From Halieaceae bacterium UBA5085 (GTDB taxonomy: Bacteria; Pseudomonadota; Gammaproteobacteria; Pseudomonadales; Halieaceae), in NCBI GenBank assembly GCA_002414665.1, contig DIAF01000003.1:7143-71142 (forward strand): DNA of 64,000 bases. The letters run 5' to 3'. The notes beneath the pieces were generated by a model that worked only from the letters and a program-made list of their open reading frames with translations, was not told the DNA's origin and did not search any database. Positions 45,551 to 55,373 of the stretch are shown piece by piece (the first letter of the stretch is position 1; every line of letters starts with the position of its first letter). The translations under genes and the position numbers were made by a program.

Positions 45551-46069
45551 TTACTCGGTGAAGGCCTGGTTGAGCTTGTCTGTCACCTTGGCGGTGATGC
45601 TGTAGCCGGCATCCGCGTGGATAACGGAACCGCGCTGCAACAGGAGACCAATACCTTCCGTGGTGATGAGTTCCTGCAGAACCTCCTGCACCTTGGGCGA
45701 CATCTCCTGCAGCAGTTGCTGGCCGACCTGTTGCTCGGTCTGCTGCAACTTGCCCGCTACGTGCTCCAGGTCCGCCTGCTTGCTGGCCAGGTTACGGCGT
45801 GCGGAGAGCTGCTGATCCTGGCTCATCACCGCGGAGTCCTTCTGGTAATCCTTGACCATCTTGTCCAACTCGTCCTTCAGGCGGTCAAACTCTGCCTTGT
45901 CGGACTTGTAGGCATCGTTGTTGCGCTCAGCGGTCAAACGCTTCTGCGCATGGTCGGTTTGCAGAATAGCCTGCTCGAGATTGACCACGGCAATTTTGCC
46001 CTGCGCCCAACCGAAAGTCGGCAGCAGCAGAGCGGCAGTGAAACATACGGTTTTAAGGACTCTAGACAC
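45551..46069 (-). CDS. skp: periplasmic chaperone Skp/OmpH
   Basis: Skp holds unfolded outer-membrane proteins in the periplasm for delivery to BamA. The 172-residue protein has a signal peptide (SRVLKTVCFTAALLLPTFGWA) then KIAVVNLEQAILQTDHAQKR, a long charged coiled-coil region (about 40-125), and the C-terminal LLLQRGSVIHAD. I chose GTG 46069, which has GGAG six bases upstream and leaves a normal signal peptide; a TTG four codons earlier is less likely. Confidence 0.93.
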   Translation of the reverse strand: MSRVLKTVCFTAALLLPTFGWAQGKIAVVNLEQAILQTDHAQKRLTAERNNDAYKSDKAEFDRLKDELDKMVKDYQKDSAVMSQDQQLSARRNLASKQADLEHVAGKLQQTEQQVGQQLLQEMSPKVQEVLQELITTEGIGLLLQRGSVIHADAGYSITAKVTDKLNQAFTE

Positions 46070-46096
46070 AATACACTCCAACGTCAGAAAAAATGA

Positions 46097-48694
46097 TCAG
46101 AAACCCCGACCCAGTGTGAACTGGAAAATTTCGCGCTCATCTTCGGGGGACTCGTTGAGCGGCTTGGCAAGGCTGAAACTCATCGGCCCGAAACCGGTTA
46201 TCCAGGTTACACCGACACCGACTGAATAGCGGAGTTCACCCGCATCGATATCAAAGCAGTTCAGCTGATTGCTGGAGCACTTCGTGTTGAACACGTTGCC
46301 CACGTCAAAGAAGAAGGCAGAGCGCAACTTGCTGCGATCTTTCAGGAACGGTAGCGGGAACAGCAGCTCCACGCTGCCCTCAATCAGGGCGTTACCGCCG
46401 AACGGGTCCGGGGTAGTATCCGGCACACTGAAGGTCAGCTTGCCCGTATCCGGGTCAATGCGGTAGCCAAACTGGGTGCCGTCAGGGCCGCCCACTTCCG
46501 TGGGGTTGCCATTCTCATCAATACCGGTGACAGGCTGATTGATGTCATACAGGGCAGCGGGCGTACCGCGCGGGCCGAGTGTATTACTCTCGAAGCCGCG
46601 AACCGAGCCGAAACCGCCGGAAAAGAAGTGCTCGAAGAATGGCAGGTTGGTGGTATCACCGTAGCCATCACCATAACCGAGCTCAGTGCGGAAACGCACA
46701 ATCCACTCTTCAGTAATAGGCAGGAATTTCTCGCCGCGGTAGACCAGCTTGTAGAACTGGGCATCGGAGCCCGGCACCGCTATCTCGAAGACCAGCGACT
46801 GCGACGCACCGCGGGTTGCCAGGATGCCGCGGTTAAGGGTGGACTGGTTCCAGCTCAGCGAGGTGGTCCAGTTGAGGTACTCGTCCCCGTTCAGGTCGAG
46901 GAAACCAGGCTCCTCCGGAATGGTGAGGGCGCCATCGGGCAGTTCCTCCAGCGGACGGAACACCTCAGGGGCCGAGAAGGTGCCGTCGGGCAAGAGGTTG
47001 CTTTCAAAGAAACCCTCAACGCCCTCTACCAGGCGCGGACTGGCCTTGATTTCCTGCACCGCAAAGCGGCCGGCGGTGATGTCCGTATTGGCAACGCCGA
47101 AGCTGAAACCGAGGCGCTGGGTTTCCTTGATCGGGTAGCCGAAGTTGAGTGCCGCACCGAGGGTATCGGTGGTATAGCGTGCCACGTTGATCTCGGACAG
47201 GTCCGTCGAGCGGTAGAACACGTTGAAGCCGCGGCTGACACCGTCCTCGGTAAAATACGGATTGGTATAGCTGAAGTTGTACAGATCCTGGTAGCGGGAG
47301 GAGTTGAGGCCGATGCCGATGCGGCGCCCGGTGCCCAGGAAGTTGTCCTGTTGCAGGTTCAGGCCGAATATCAGGCCCGCATCCTGCGCGTAACCAAAGC
47401 TGGCGCCGATGCTGCCTGACGACTGCTCTTCCACCGTAAAGTCAACATCGATCAGGTCGTCGTGACCGGCGACCTCGGGGGTCTCCACGGTCGCCTTGCT
47501 GAAGTAACCGAGGCGCTCCAGACGGATACGTGACTGCTCGATGGCCGAGGCAGAGGCCGGGGCACTCTCCATCTGGCGCATTTCGCGGCGCAATACTTCG
47601 TCAGCCGTTTTCTGGTTGCCTTCGAAACTGATTCTCCGCACGTAGGTTCGCTTGCCCGGGTCGACAAAGAACTTGAGGCCAACCGTGTTGTCCTCTTCGT
47701 TGATCTCCGGAATGCCCGTGACCTTGGCGAAGTTATACCCCTCGTTGCCCAGCCGGCGGGTAATGAATTCTTCGGTCGAGGTCACCATCTGCTGGGAAAA
47801 GGTCTGGCCCTCGCCCATCAGAATGAAACGCCGCAAATCGCTCTCGGGCAGCACCAGGTCGCCGGACAGGTCGACACTGCTGACGGTAAATTTCTCGCCC
47901 TCGGTCACGTTGGCGGTGATGTACACCGAGCGCTTGTCGGGAGATACCGACACCTGTGTCGAGTTGATCGTGAACTGTAAGTAGCCTCTGTCGAGGTAGT
48001 AGGAACTCAGCTTTTCCAGGTCTCCCGTGAGTTTTTCGCGGGAATACTTGTCGTCGTTGGTAAAGAACGAAAACCATCCCGTCGTCTGCAACTCCAGCAG
48101 ATCGGTGAGCTCCTCGTCGCTGAAGACCTCGTTGCCCACCACATTGATGTGCTTGATGGCAGCGACGGTGCCTTCATCGACGTCAATGTTGATTGCCACG
48201 CGGTTACGCGGCTCCGGCAACACCTCGGTTTCGATGTTGGCATCATAGCGGCCCTGCTGCACGTACTGGCGCTGCAACTCAAGCTGCATGCCCTCGAGGG
48301 TGGAGCGCTGGAACACCTGCCCGATGGCGAGACCCGCGCCGCGCAAGCCGTCAAGCAGGGCCTCCGTCTCGATCGCCTTGTTACCCTCTATGTTGATTTC
48401 GCTGATACTCGGGCGCTCGGCAACGATTACCACCAGCACGTTGCCGTCGCGGCCTATGCGGATATCGTCAAAATTCCCGGTGGCAAAGAGGCTACGGGAG
48501 GCAGCGCGGATGGCCTCGGCGTTTACCAGGTCGCCCACCGCCAGCGGCATGGCCGCGAACACGGACCCTGCCGAGATGCGCTGCAGCCCCTCCACGCGGA
48601 TATCGGCGACGATAAAGGAGGCGTCCTGCGCCTGGCCCAGAGGAGCCAGCAGCAGCAAGACAAGTGCCAGTAGCAGATTAATGCGTCTTTTCAA
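46097..48694 (-). CDS. bamA: outer membrane protein assembly factor BamA
   Basis: BamA is the central outer-membrane insertase of the BAM complex. The protein has five POTRA domains (about residues 20-420; the first is FIVADIRVEGLQRISAGSVF) and a 16-strand barrel with GFGSVRGFESNTLGPRG, the lid-loop VRGF motif, ending FQFTLGRGF. The frame contains no ATG near the start. TTG 48694 gives a classical signal peptide (KRRINLLLALVLLLLAPLGQ) with GGGA upstream; GTG 48709 or TTG 48745 would add 5 or 17 residues. The 865-residue length is somewhat longer than E. coli (810), mostly in barrel loops. Confidence 0.94.
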   Translation of the reverse strand: MKRRINLLLALVLLLLAPLGQAQDASFIVADIRVEGLQRISAGSVFAAMPLAVGDLVNAEAIRAASRSLFATGNFDDIRIGRDGNVLVVIVAERPSISEINIEGNKAIETEALLDGLRGAGLAIGQVFQRSTLEGMQLELQRQYVQQGRYDANIETEVLPEPRNRVAINIDVDEGTVAAIKHINVVGNEVFSDEELTDLLELQTTGWFSFFTNDDKYSREKLTGDLEKLSSYYLDRGYLQFTINSTQVSVSPDKRSVYITANVTEGEKFTVSSVDLSGDLVLPESDLRRFILMGEGQTFSQQMVTSTEEFITRRLGNEGYNFAKVTGIPEINEEDNTVGLKFFVDPGKRTYVRRISFEGNQKTADEVLRREMRQMESAPASASAIEQSRIRLERLGYFSKATVETPEVAGHDDLIDVDFTVEEQSSGSIGASFGYAQDAGLIFGLNLQQDNFLGTGRRIGIGLNSSRYQDLYNFSYTNPYFTEDGVSRGFNVFYRSTDLSEINVARYTTDTLGAALNFGYPIKETQRLGFSFGVANTDITAGRFAVQEIKASPRLVEGVEGFFESNLLPDGTFSAPEVFRPLEELPDGALTIPEEPGFLDLNGDEYLNWTTSLSWNQSTLNRGILATRGASQSLVFEIAVPGSDAQFYKLVYRGEKFLPITEEWIVRFRTELGYGDGYGDTTNLPFFEHFFSGGFGSVRGFESNTLGPRGTPAALYDINQPVTGIDENGNPTEVGGPDGTQFGYRIDPDTGKLTFSVPDTTPDPFGGNALIEGSVELLFPLPFLKDRSKLRSAFFFDVGNVFNTKCSSNQLNCFDIDAGELRYSVGVGVTWITGFGPMSFSLAKPLNESPEDEREIFQFTLGRGF

Positions 48695-48763
48695 AATAGT
48701 CCCAACCACTGGTGAGGCCCGACCCCAAGGTCCTTGATGTGTCAATGCCCGGGTTGCCCAACC

Positions 48764-50119
48764 CTACAGGCGCGCGAAATCGTTATATAGAGCCAGTGCC
48801 ATTACCCCGAGGATCAGAAACAGGCCAAGCTGGTAACCCAGCATTTGCACTTTTTCGGGCACTGGCCGCCCCGCCAGAAGCTCCACCGTGTAATACAGCA
48901 GATGGCCACCATCAAGCACCGGAATGGGCAACAGGTTCAAAACTCCGAGGCTGACACTGAGCAGGGCCAGAAAGCCGATGTAGGACTCCAGCCCCGACTT
49001 CGCCGAGGCGGACGCCACTTTAGCAATGGTGATGGGGCCACTCAAGTTTTTTGGCGATATCAGGCCCTGGATCATCTTCTTGATCGAGCTCAGAGTAAAG
49101 GCCACCAGGTCCCCCGTGCGCACAAATGCCGCTCCCAGGGATTCCACGGGGCCACGCTCAAACTCGCGCAGCATCCCCTCGGGCAACGCCGGCATTGACA
49201 CGGCGATACCCACACGACCGATCGTTTCGCCCGCGCTGTCGGTTTCCGCGTCCGGCACGATCTGCATGGCCACCGTGTCGCTGCCCCGCTGCACCTCCAG
49301 GGCAATCGGCTGGCCCGGGCGATCACGCACGTAAGCCACCCACTCCAGCCACTCGGCCATGGGCGTACCATCGGCGCTCAGCACGCGATCTCCCGGCAGC
49401 AGACCCGCACGCTCCGCCGGACTGTCGGCGACAACCTCGCTGACCACCGGGGGCACGGAGGGCGCGTAGGGTGTGATACCAAGACCGGTCAGTAAATCGG
49501 GGGATTCGTCGTCTCCCAGCCATTGCTGCAGTCGGCCCTCTGACTCGTAGATCATGCTCGAGTCTGGATACTTCACGCTGAAATGCACCGTCCCGGTATC
49601 GCCGATACGGTCCAGCAGGCGGAAGCTCAAGGCCTGCCAGGTCGGTGTTTCCTTGCCGTCAACGGCGACGATTTCCTGCCCTGACTCCAGCCCCGCGATA
49701 TCCGCCACAGAGCCGGGTTTGACCGCGCCGATAACCGGTGCATAGCCGCTTTCGCCGGCCATGAAAAGAAACCAGTAGGCGACGATGGCCAGAAGGAAAT
49801 TGGCAATGGGACCCGCCGCGACAACCGCAATACGCTGCAGGACCGGCTTGCGGTTGAAGGCCCGTTCCTGCTCGCCAGCGGCGACCTCCCCTTCCCGCTC
49901 GTCCAGCATCTTCACGTAGCCCCCGAGGGGAATCAGGGCGATGCAGAACTCGGTACCATGCCGATCCTGCCAAGTGTAGACAGACTTGCCAAAGCCTATC
50001 GAGAAACGCAGTACTTTCACACCGCAACGTCGCGCCACCCAGAAGTGGCCGAACTCATGCACCGCCACCAACACGCCGAGGGTCAGCAGGGTGATACCGA
50101 TGGTGTAGGCCAAATCCAT
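48764..50119 (-). CDS. rseP: site-2 protease RseP
   Basis: RseP is the inner-membrane zinc protease that cuts anti-sigma factors such as RseA in the envelope stress response. In 451 residues it has HEFGH at 21-25 in the first membrane span, two central PDZ domains (about 110-310), and NLLPIPVLDGGHLLYY near residue 400 with the third zinc ligand in LDG. The ATG overlaps the dxr stop by one base (TAATG). Its place just upstream of bamA fits its role in outer-membrane stress. Confidence 0.95.
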   Translation of the reverse strand: MDLAYTIGITLLTLGVLVAVHEFGHFWVARRCGVKVLRFSIGFGKSVYTWQDRHGTEFCIALIPLGGYVKMLDEREGEVAAGEQERAFNRKPVLQRIAVVAAGPIANFLLAIVAYWFLFMAGESGYAPVIGAVKPGSVADIAGLESGQEIVAVDGKETPTWQALSFRLLDRIGDTGTVHFSVKYPDSSMIYESEGRLQQWLGDDESPDLLTGLGITPYAPSVPPVVSEVVADSPAERAGLLPGDRVLSADGTPMAEWLEWVAYVRDRPGQPIALEVQRGSDTVAMQIVPDAETDSAGETIGRVGIAVSMPALPEGMLREFERGPVESLGAAFVRTGDLVAFTLSSIKKMIQGLISPKNLSGPITIAKVASASAKSGLESYIGFLALLSVSLGVLNLLPIPVLDGGHLLYYTVELLAGRPVPEKVQMLGYQLGLFLILGVMALALYNDFARL

Positions 50120-51330
50120 TAATTCTCTCCGCCGGCGAGGAACCGGCTACTATAGCGTGCGACATGCAATGCCGCGATATCGCGGGATTCACGGTCCGCA
50201 GCTTCGACCACACCGAGCGAAGTGGGTTCAACCACCGGTATGGCGGCCAGCGCCGCCTCGATGACCACCGGTATGGCGTTAAAACCGATATCACCGGCAA
50301 GAAAGGCCTGCACTGCCACTTCGTTGGCCGCGTTGCACACGGCCATTGCAGTGCCTCCCGCGGCGGCAGCCTCACGCGCCAGCCGCAGACAGGGGAACCG
50401 GCCCTCATCCGGTGCCTCAAAATGCAAGCGGGACAGCGCCACCAGATCCAGTGGCGCCACCCCGGCGTCAATCCGCTCCGGCCAGCCCAGCCCGTAGGCG
50501 ATCGGCGTCCGCATATCCGGGTTACCCAGCTGGGCCAGCACAGATCCATCCACATACTGCACCAGAGAGTGCACGATGCTTTCCGGGTGCACCACGATCT
50601 CGACGCGAGACGGCGCAACATCAAACAGCCAGCAGGCCTCAATCAGCTCCAGCCCCTTGTTCATCAGGGTTGCGGAGTCCACGGATATCTTGCGGCCCAT
50701 GGACCAGTTGGGGTGGGCGCAGGCCTCTGCCGGCGTGGCCGCCGCAATGGCCTCGGCAGTCCAATTGCGGAACGGGCCACCGGAAGCGGTCAGCAGAATC
50801 CTGCTGACTCCCTCCAGCCCGGGCGCCGCATCACTCCCCTGCGGCAGACACTGAAAGATGGCGTTGTGCTCGCTGTCGATGGGCAGAATCACCGCGCCCG
50901 CCCTGCGCGCAGCCGCCATCAGCAGATGACCTGCCATGACCAGCGACTCCTTGTTGGCGAGCAGGATGCGCTTACCGGCCTCGGCCGCCGCCAGGGTGGA
51001 GGGCAGACCAGCGGCTCCAACAATCGCCGCCATGACGGCATCGACCTCAGCGTGCGCGGCTATCTGCTGCAGGCCCTCCGCGCCGGCCAGCACCTCGGTG
51101 TCGCAGACACCCGCGAGGCGTTTGCGCAGCGCATCTGCAGCATCCGGATCGACCATCACCGCGTAACGCGGGTGGAACGCCTCGCACTGGGCCGCCAGCT
51201 TGTCCACCGAGCGGTTGGCGGCCAGCGCCCAGGCGCGGAATCGCTGCGGATGGCGGGCTATGACATCCAGCGTGCTGACGCCAATCGACCCAGTGCTACC
51301 CAGCACGGCCACCTGTTGTACGCCGGGCAC
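50119..51330 (-). CDS. dxr: 1-deoxy-D-xylulose 5-phosphate reductoisomerase
   Basis: Dxr makes methylerythritol 4-phosphate in the non-mevalonate isoprenoid pathway, feeding undecaprenyl phosphate through UppS. From GTG 51330 the protein has 403 residues. NADPH loop GSTGSIG is at 11-17; ILLANKESLVMAG and the metal-site IDSEHNAIFQCLP are conserved. An in-frame GTG three codons earlier is also possible; the frame extends further upstream but would overlap cdsA. The start is two bases after the cdsA stop. Confidence 0.95.
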   Translation of the reverse strand: MPGVQQVAVLGSTGSIGVSTLDVIARHPQRFRAWALAANRSVDKLAAQCEAFHPRYAVMVDPDAADALRKRLAGVCDTEVLAGAEGLQQIAAHAEVDAVMAAIVGAAGLPSTLAAAEAGKRILLANKESLVMAGHLLMAAARRAGAVILPIDSEHNAIFQCLPQGSDAAPGLEGVSRILLTASGGPFRNWTAEAIAAATPAEACAHPNWSMGRKISVDSATLMNKGLELIEACWLFDVAPSRVEIVVHPESIVHSLVQYVDGSVLAQLGNPDMRTPIAYGLGWPERIDAGVAPLDLVALSRLHFEAPDEGRFPCLRLAREAAAAGGTAMAVCNAANEVAVQAFLAGDIGFNAIPVVIEAALAAIPVVEPTSLGVVEAADRESRDIAALHVARYSSRFLAGGEN

Positions 51331-51332
51331 GA

Positions 51333-52169
51333 CTACCACCCCGCCAGGAGCAGGCCGAGAGCAAACACCGGCGCCGCACTGCACAGGCTGTCCAGCCGAT
51401 CGAGCAGGCCCCCGTGCCCGGGCAGCAAGGAACCGCTGTCTTTCACACCGCTCTCGCGCTTCACCATGCTGACCGTCAGGTCACCGACCACAGACGCCAG
51501 CGCTGTTGTCACAACCACGGCGATGACCGCGGCCAGGGAGATGTGCGCCATGCGCGCCGGCAATACCGACCAGAGGGCTACCGCAAGCAGGGTGGCGCAG
51601 GCCACACCACCCCAGAAACCCTCCCAGGTCTTGGCAGGACTGACATGCACAGCCAGCTTGTGGCGACCAAAGCGGGTACCCGAGAAATAGGCACCGATAT
51701 CCGTGGCGGCCACAATCACCACCATGACAACCAGTAGCAGGCCACCCCGCGGGAACGCCAGCAGGTACACCGCTGCCAGCCATGCAGAGGCAAGAATCAG
51801 CAGCCCCATGAGGCTGCGCATCACGCGGCTGCGCCACAGCACTGCACTGGCCGGATAGCTTTTCACCCAGAGCAGGGAAAACGACCACCACAGGCAGGCG
51901 ATACCGAGCACCGGCTGCACCTGCTCCCGCTGCGGCGCCAGGCCCAGTTCGGCGTACACGAACAGCGCAGCAAGCAACACGCCCAGCACAACAACGAACA
52001 GGCCGCGGGACAGCGACGATTGCCAGCCTGCAAGACGGGCCCATTCCCAGCCACCGAGGCAGACCACGACCCCCAGCAGGAAAGCCAACCACAGCAGCGG
52101 CAGAAACAGTACCGCGGCAAGAAACAGGCCCGCCATGGCCAGCGCGGTCACGATCCTCTGCTTAAGCAT
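51333..52169 (-). CDS. cdsA: phosphatidate cytidylyltransferase
   Basis: CdsA makes CDP-diacylglycerol, the branch point of phospholipid synthesis. The 278-residue membrane protein starts MLKQRIVTALAMAG and has about eight spans. The signature region is SPAKTWEGFWGG followed by ASVVGDLTVSMVKRESGVKD and LPGHGGLLDRLDSL, matching the family motif with its DR-D. The ATG overlaps the uppS 3' end by eight bases. A longer upstream frame lies inside uppS and was discarded. Confidence 0.94.
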   Translation of the reverse strand: MLKQRIVTALAMAGLFLAAVLFLPLLWLAFLLGVVVCLGGWEWARLAGWQSSLSRGLFVVVLGVLLAALFVYAELGLAPQREQVQPVLGIACLWWSFSLLWVKSYPASAVLWRSRVMRSLMGLLILASAWLAAVYLLAFPRGGLLLVVMVVIVAATDIGAYFSGTRFGRHKLAVHVSPAKTWEGFWGGVACATLLAVALWSVLPARMAHISLAAVIAVVVTTALASVVGDLTVSMVKRESGVKDSGSLLPGHGGLLDRLDSLCSAAPVFALGLLLAGW

Positions 52170-52932
52170 CTTGGACCCCCGACGCCAGTGCATCCGGCTC
52201 ACGCACACCAAAACGGCGTTCGCGGCGGGCATAGTCGGAGAGGGCGCGGGCGAACTCCAGCTCGCCAAAATCCGGCCACAGGGTACTGGTGAAGTAGAGC
52301 TCACTGTAGGCAAACTGCCAGAGCATGAAATTGCTGATGCGGGCGTCCCCCCCGGTGCGAATGCACAAGTCGGGCGCCGGCAGGTCACTCAGTGCCATCA
52401 CCTCCGCCAGCGACGTTTCGTTGATATCCTCCACCGCCAGCTCGCCCGCCTGTACCCGGGCAGCCAGCGTGCGCGATGCCTGGGTGATGTCCCAACGGCC
52501 ACCGTAGTCCACAGCGAGCACCACCGTGGCGACCGTATTGTCGCGGGTCAGGCGCTCCGCATTCGCCATCAGGCGCTGCAGCCGCTCACTGAAACGGCTG
52601 CGCTCACCGATAAAACGCAGGCGCACACCGTCCCTGTGCAGGTCGCGCACTTCGTTGCGCAGATAGCGGGAGAGCAACGCGAGCAGGGCCCGCACCTCAG
52701 GCCGCGGACGGCCCCAATTTTCGCTGCTGAAAGCAAACAGCGTGAGGACCTCAATACGGTGCTGCTGGCAGGAGCGCAAGACGCCGCGTACCGCCTCGAC
52801 GCCGGCGCGGTGTCCTGCGTGCCCGGGGAGAGACTGGCGCCGTGCCCAGCGGTTGTTGCCGTCCATGATAATGGCAACATGACGGGGAACCGGAGTGGCC
52901 TCCGGCAGGCCTGGCGATTCGCGGCTGGGCAT
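52162..52932 (-). CDS. uppS: undecaprenyl diphosphate synthase
   Basis: UppS elongates farnesyl diphosphate to the C55 carrier used for cell-wall and lipopolysaccharide units. The 256-residue protein shows HVAIIMDGNNRWARR with catalytic D24, LTLFAFSSENWGRP, and DLCIRTGGDARISNFMLWQF, all canonical cis-prenyltransferase motifs. It starts 13 bases after the frr stop. Confidence 0.96.
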   Translation of the reverse strand: MPSRESPGLPEATPVPRHVAIIMDGNNRWARRQSLPGHAGHRAGVEAVRGVLRSCQQHRIEVLTLFAFSSENWGRPRPEVRALLALLSRYLRNEVRDLHRDGVRLRFIGERSRFSERLQRLMANAERLTRDNTVATVVLAVDYGGRWDITQASRTLAARVQAGELAVEDINETSLAEVMALSDLPAPDLCIRTGGDARISNFMLWQFAYSELYFTSTLWPDFGELEFARALSDYARRERRFGVREPDALASGVQDA

Positions 52933-52945
52933 GCGGCCAGGCGAC

Positions 52946-53503
52946 TCAAATTTCCATCAGGTCAGCTTCTTTCTCAGCCAGCATTTTCTCAATGCGGTCC
53001 GTGAAGCTGTCGGTCAGTTTCTGCACCACTTCCTGACCGCGGCGCTCGTCATCCTCGCTGATGTCTTTCTCCTTGACCAGTTCCTTCAGCATGCTCATGG
53101 CATCGCGCCGGGCGTTGCGCACGGATACGCGCGCCGCTTCCGCCTCCGCCCGCGCCTGCCGCGTGTACCCCTTGCGGGTCTCTTCGGTCAGCATGGGCAT
53201 GGGAATACGGATGACGTCGCCAGCCGTGGAAGGGTTCAACCCCAGGTCAGACTTGAGGATAGCGCGCTCGATCTTGGGCGTCAGGGAGCGGTCCCAGGCT
53301 GTTACCATCAGGGTGCGCGCATCTTCCACGCTGATATTCGCCACCTGGTTCAAGGGTGACTCGGAGCCGTAATACTCGACACGAATACCATCGAGAATGC
53401 TGGGGTGGGCGCGACCCGTGCGAATCTTGTTGAAATGATGCACCAGGGCCTCAACGCTTTTTTCCATCCGCTCCTGGGCCTCGGCTTTGATATCTTCAAT
53501 CAC
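52946..53503 (-). CDS. frr: ribosome recycling factor
   Basis: Frr splits the post-termination ribosome together with EF-G. The 185-residue length is typical. IKAEAQERMEKSVEALVHHF starts the three-helix bundle and RTGRAHPSILDGIRVEYYGS is the signature segment. The start is GTG preceded by AAGGAGAG, an unusually good ribosome site. It follows pyrH after 30 bases. Confidence 0.97.
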   Translation of the reverse strand: MIEDIKAEAQERMEKSVEALVHHFNKIRTGRAHPSILDGIRVEYYGSESPLNQVANISVEDARTLMVTAWDRSLTPKIERAILKSDLGLNPSTAGDVIRIPMPMLTEETRKGYTRQARAEAEAARVSVRNARRDAMSMLKELVKEKDISEDDERRGQEVVQKLTDSFTDRIEKMLAEKEADLMEI

Positions 53504-53533
53504 CTTTATCTCTCTCCTTGCGCTGCAATAAGG

Positions 53534-54259
53534 CTACTGGATCAGGGTCCCTTCCTGGCCGCCGCGCACGATGCTGAGCAACGCACCGCGATCTTCCATC
53601 TTGAACACCCGCACAGGCAGGCGGTGATCCCGGCAAAGGCAAATGGCGGTGAGATCCATCACCTCCAGTTTCTTGTCCAGCACTTCGTCGTAGCTCAGCT
53701 GCTGGTACTTCACAGCATCGCTGAATTTCATGGGATCGGCGGAATACACGCCATCCACCTTGGTCGCCTTCATGACCAGCTCGGCGTCGACTTCAATGCC
53801 CCGCAGGCAGGCGGCCGAATCCGTGGTAAAGAAGGGGTTGCCGGTTCCGGCGCAGAATATGACCACATCGCCGTTGCTCAGCGCGCGAATCGCCTTGCGC
53901 CGGTCATAGTGATCGACCACGCCGCTCATGGGGATGGAGGACATCACCTGGGTTGCGATATTCGAGCGCTCCAGGGCATCGCGCAGCGCCAGCGCGTTCA
54001 TCACGGTTGCCAACATACCCATGTGGTCACCGGTGACGCGATCAAGCCCCGCGGACTGCAGCGCGGCGCCACGGAACAGGTTGCCGCCGCCGACAACGAT
54101 GCCTACCTGCACACCGATACCGACCAACTGGCCGATCTCCAGCGCCAGCTGGTCGAGTATGCGCGGGTCTATCCCGAACTTCTCACTACCGGTCAGGGCC
54201 TCGCCACTGAGTTTGAGCAGTATCCGTTTATACTTTTTGTCGCCTGAAGCCTGTGGCAT
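53534..54259 (-). CDS. pyrH: UMP kinase
   Basis: PyrH phosphorylates UMP to UDP. The 241-residue protein begins MPQASGDKKYKRILLKLSGE and contains VVGGGNLFRGAALQSAGLDR, GTGNPFFTTDSAACLRG and KATKVDGVYSADP, as in gammaproteobacterial PyrH. I chose ATG 54259, with GGGAG nine bases upstream, over the in-frame ATG 13 codons earlier. A terminator separates it from tsf, so it probably has its own promoter in the 140-base gap. Confidence 0.96.
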   Translation of the reverse strand: MPQASGDKKYKRILLKLSGEALTGSEKFGIDPRILDQLALEIGQLVGIGVQVGIVVGGGNLFRGAALQSAGLDRVTGDHMGMLATVMNALALRDALERSNIATQVMSSIPMSGVVDHYDRRKAIRALSNGDVVIFCAGTGNPFFTTDSAACLRGIEVDAELVMKATKVDGVYSADPMKFSDAVKYQQLSYDEVLDKKLEVMDLTAICLCRDHRLPVRVFKMEDRGALLSIVRGGQEGTLIQ

Positions 54260-54358
54260 AACGGTTGTCTCCCGAACTGCGTGCATAATACAGGACAAAC
54301 CGGCCGCACCCTAGTGCCGCACCCGATAAAGTCCGGCTGCCCCCTCACCCATACCCAC

Positions 54359-54384
54359 AAAAAACGGGGCCGTAGCCCCGTTTT
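54359..54384 (-). terminator. Rho-independent terminator after tsf
   Basis: On the minus strand ACGGGGC and GCCCCGT form a 7-base GC-rich stem with a TACG tetraloop, followed by a run of six T. AAAA on the 5' side can extend the stem. This is a textbook terminator closing the rpsB-tsf transcript. Confidence 0.9.
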
Positions 54385-54402
54385 CAGCGACCTGAAAGCC
54401 CC

Positions 54403-55260
54403 TCAACCCTTGAGCTGGGCTGCAACCTCTGCCGCGAAGTCCACCTGTTCCTTCTCGATGCCTTCACCCACTTCAAAACGGATGAAGGAAACCACCGATG
54501 CACCCGCTGACGACACCAGCTTGCCGACTGTGACATCCGGGTCCTTGACGAAGGGCTGCTCAACCAGGCTGTTCTCGGCGAGGAATTTCTTGATGCGGCC
54601 ACCGATCATTTTCTCGACAATCTCTGCCGGCTTGCCGGAATCCTGCGCCTGCACCGTGTAGATTTCGCGTTCTTTCTCGATCAGCTCAGCCGGCATATCC
54701 TCGGCGGAGACCACCTGCGGATTGACCGCGGCCACATGCATGGCAACGTCCTTGGCCAGGTCCTGATCACCGCCCTTGAGCTCAACCAGTACAGCAATGC
54801 GGTTGTTGCCGTGCACGTAGGCGCCGACGACACCCGCATCTGCAGTCACCAGGCTGATGCGACGCACGCTGATGTTCTCACCGATTTTCTGTACCAGCGC
54901 CTCGCGGGCCGCTTCCAGGTCACCCGCCATCAGAGCAGCAACGTCGGTCTCCCGGTTTTCAAACGCCGCGTTCACCACCCGGGCAACAAAGCCCAGGAAG
55001 TTCTCGTCCCGCGCGACAAAGTCGGTTTCGCTGTTCACTTCCACGATCACGCCGTAGCTGCCGTCTTCGGCGATACGCGTGGACACAACACCATCAGCGG
55101 CGGTGCGGCCAGCTTTTTTGGCCGCCTTCATGCCGCTGGATTTGCGCAGCTCTTCAATTGCTTTCTCGATGTCACCGTCAGCGGCTGCGAGTGCCTTTTT
55201 GCACTCCAGCAAGCCCAGGCCGGTGCGCTCACGTAGTTCCTTGACCAATGCTGCAGACAT
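54403..55260 (-). CDS. tsf: elongation factor Ts
   Basis: EF-Ts exchanges GDP on EF-Tu. The 285-residue protein (E. coli 283) begins SAALVKELRERTGLGLLECK, and VIVEVNSETDFVARDENF contains the conserved TDFV that contacts EF-Tu. An AGGAGG lies directly upstream of the ATG. It follows rpsB after 113 bases, the usual two-gene operon. Confidence 0.97.
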   Translation of the reverse strand: MSAALVKELRERTGLGLLECKKALAAADGDIEKAIEELRKSSGMKAAKKAGRTAADGVVSTRIAEDGSYGVIVEVNSETDFVARDENFLGFVARVVNAAFENRETDVAALMAGDLEAAREALVQKIGENISVRRISLVTADAGVVGAYVHGNNRIAVLVELKGGDQDLAKDVAMHVAAVNPQVVSAEDMPAELIEKEREIYTVQAQDSGKPAEIVEKMIGGRIKKFLAENSLVEQPFVKDPDVTVGKLVSSAGASVVSFIRFEVGEGIEKEQVDFAAEVAAQLKG

Positions 55261-55373
55261 GGTTTCCTCCTGCTACAACCCCTCGCGGGGCCGTGAATTC
55301 CTGAACGATTGCCTCCGCTCGGGAGGCCGGGATACTCCGGGATGAACCGCTGCGGCCCCCCGGAGTGCGAGGC

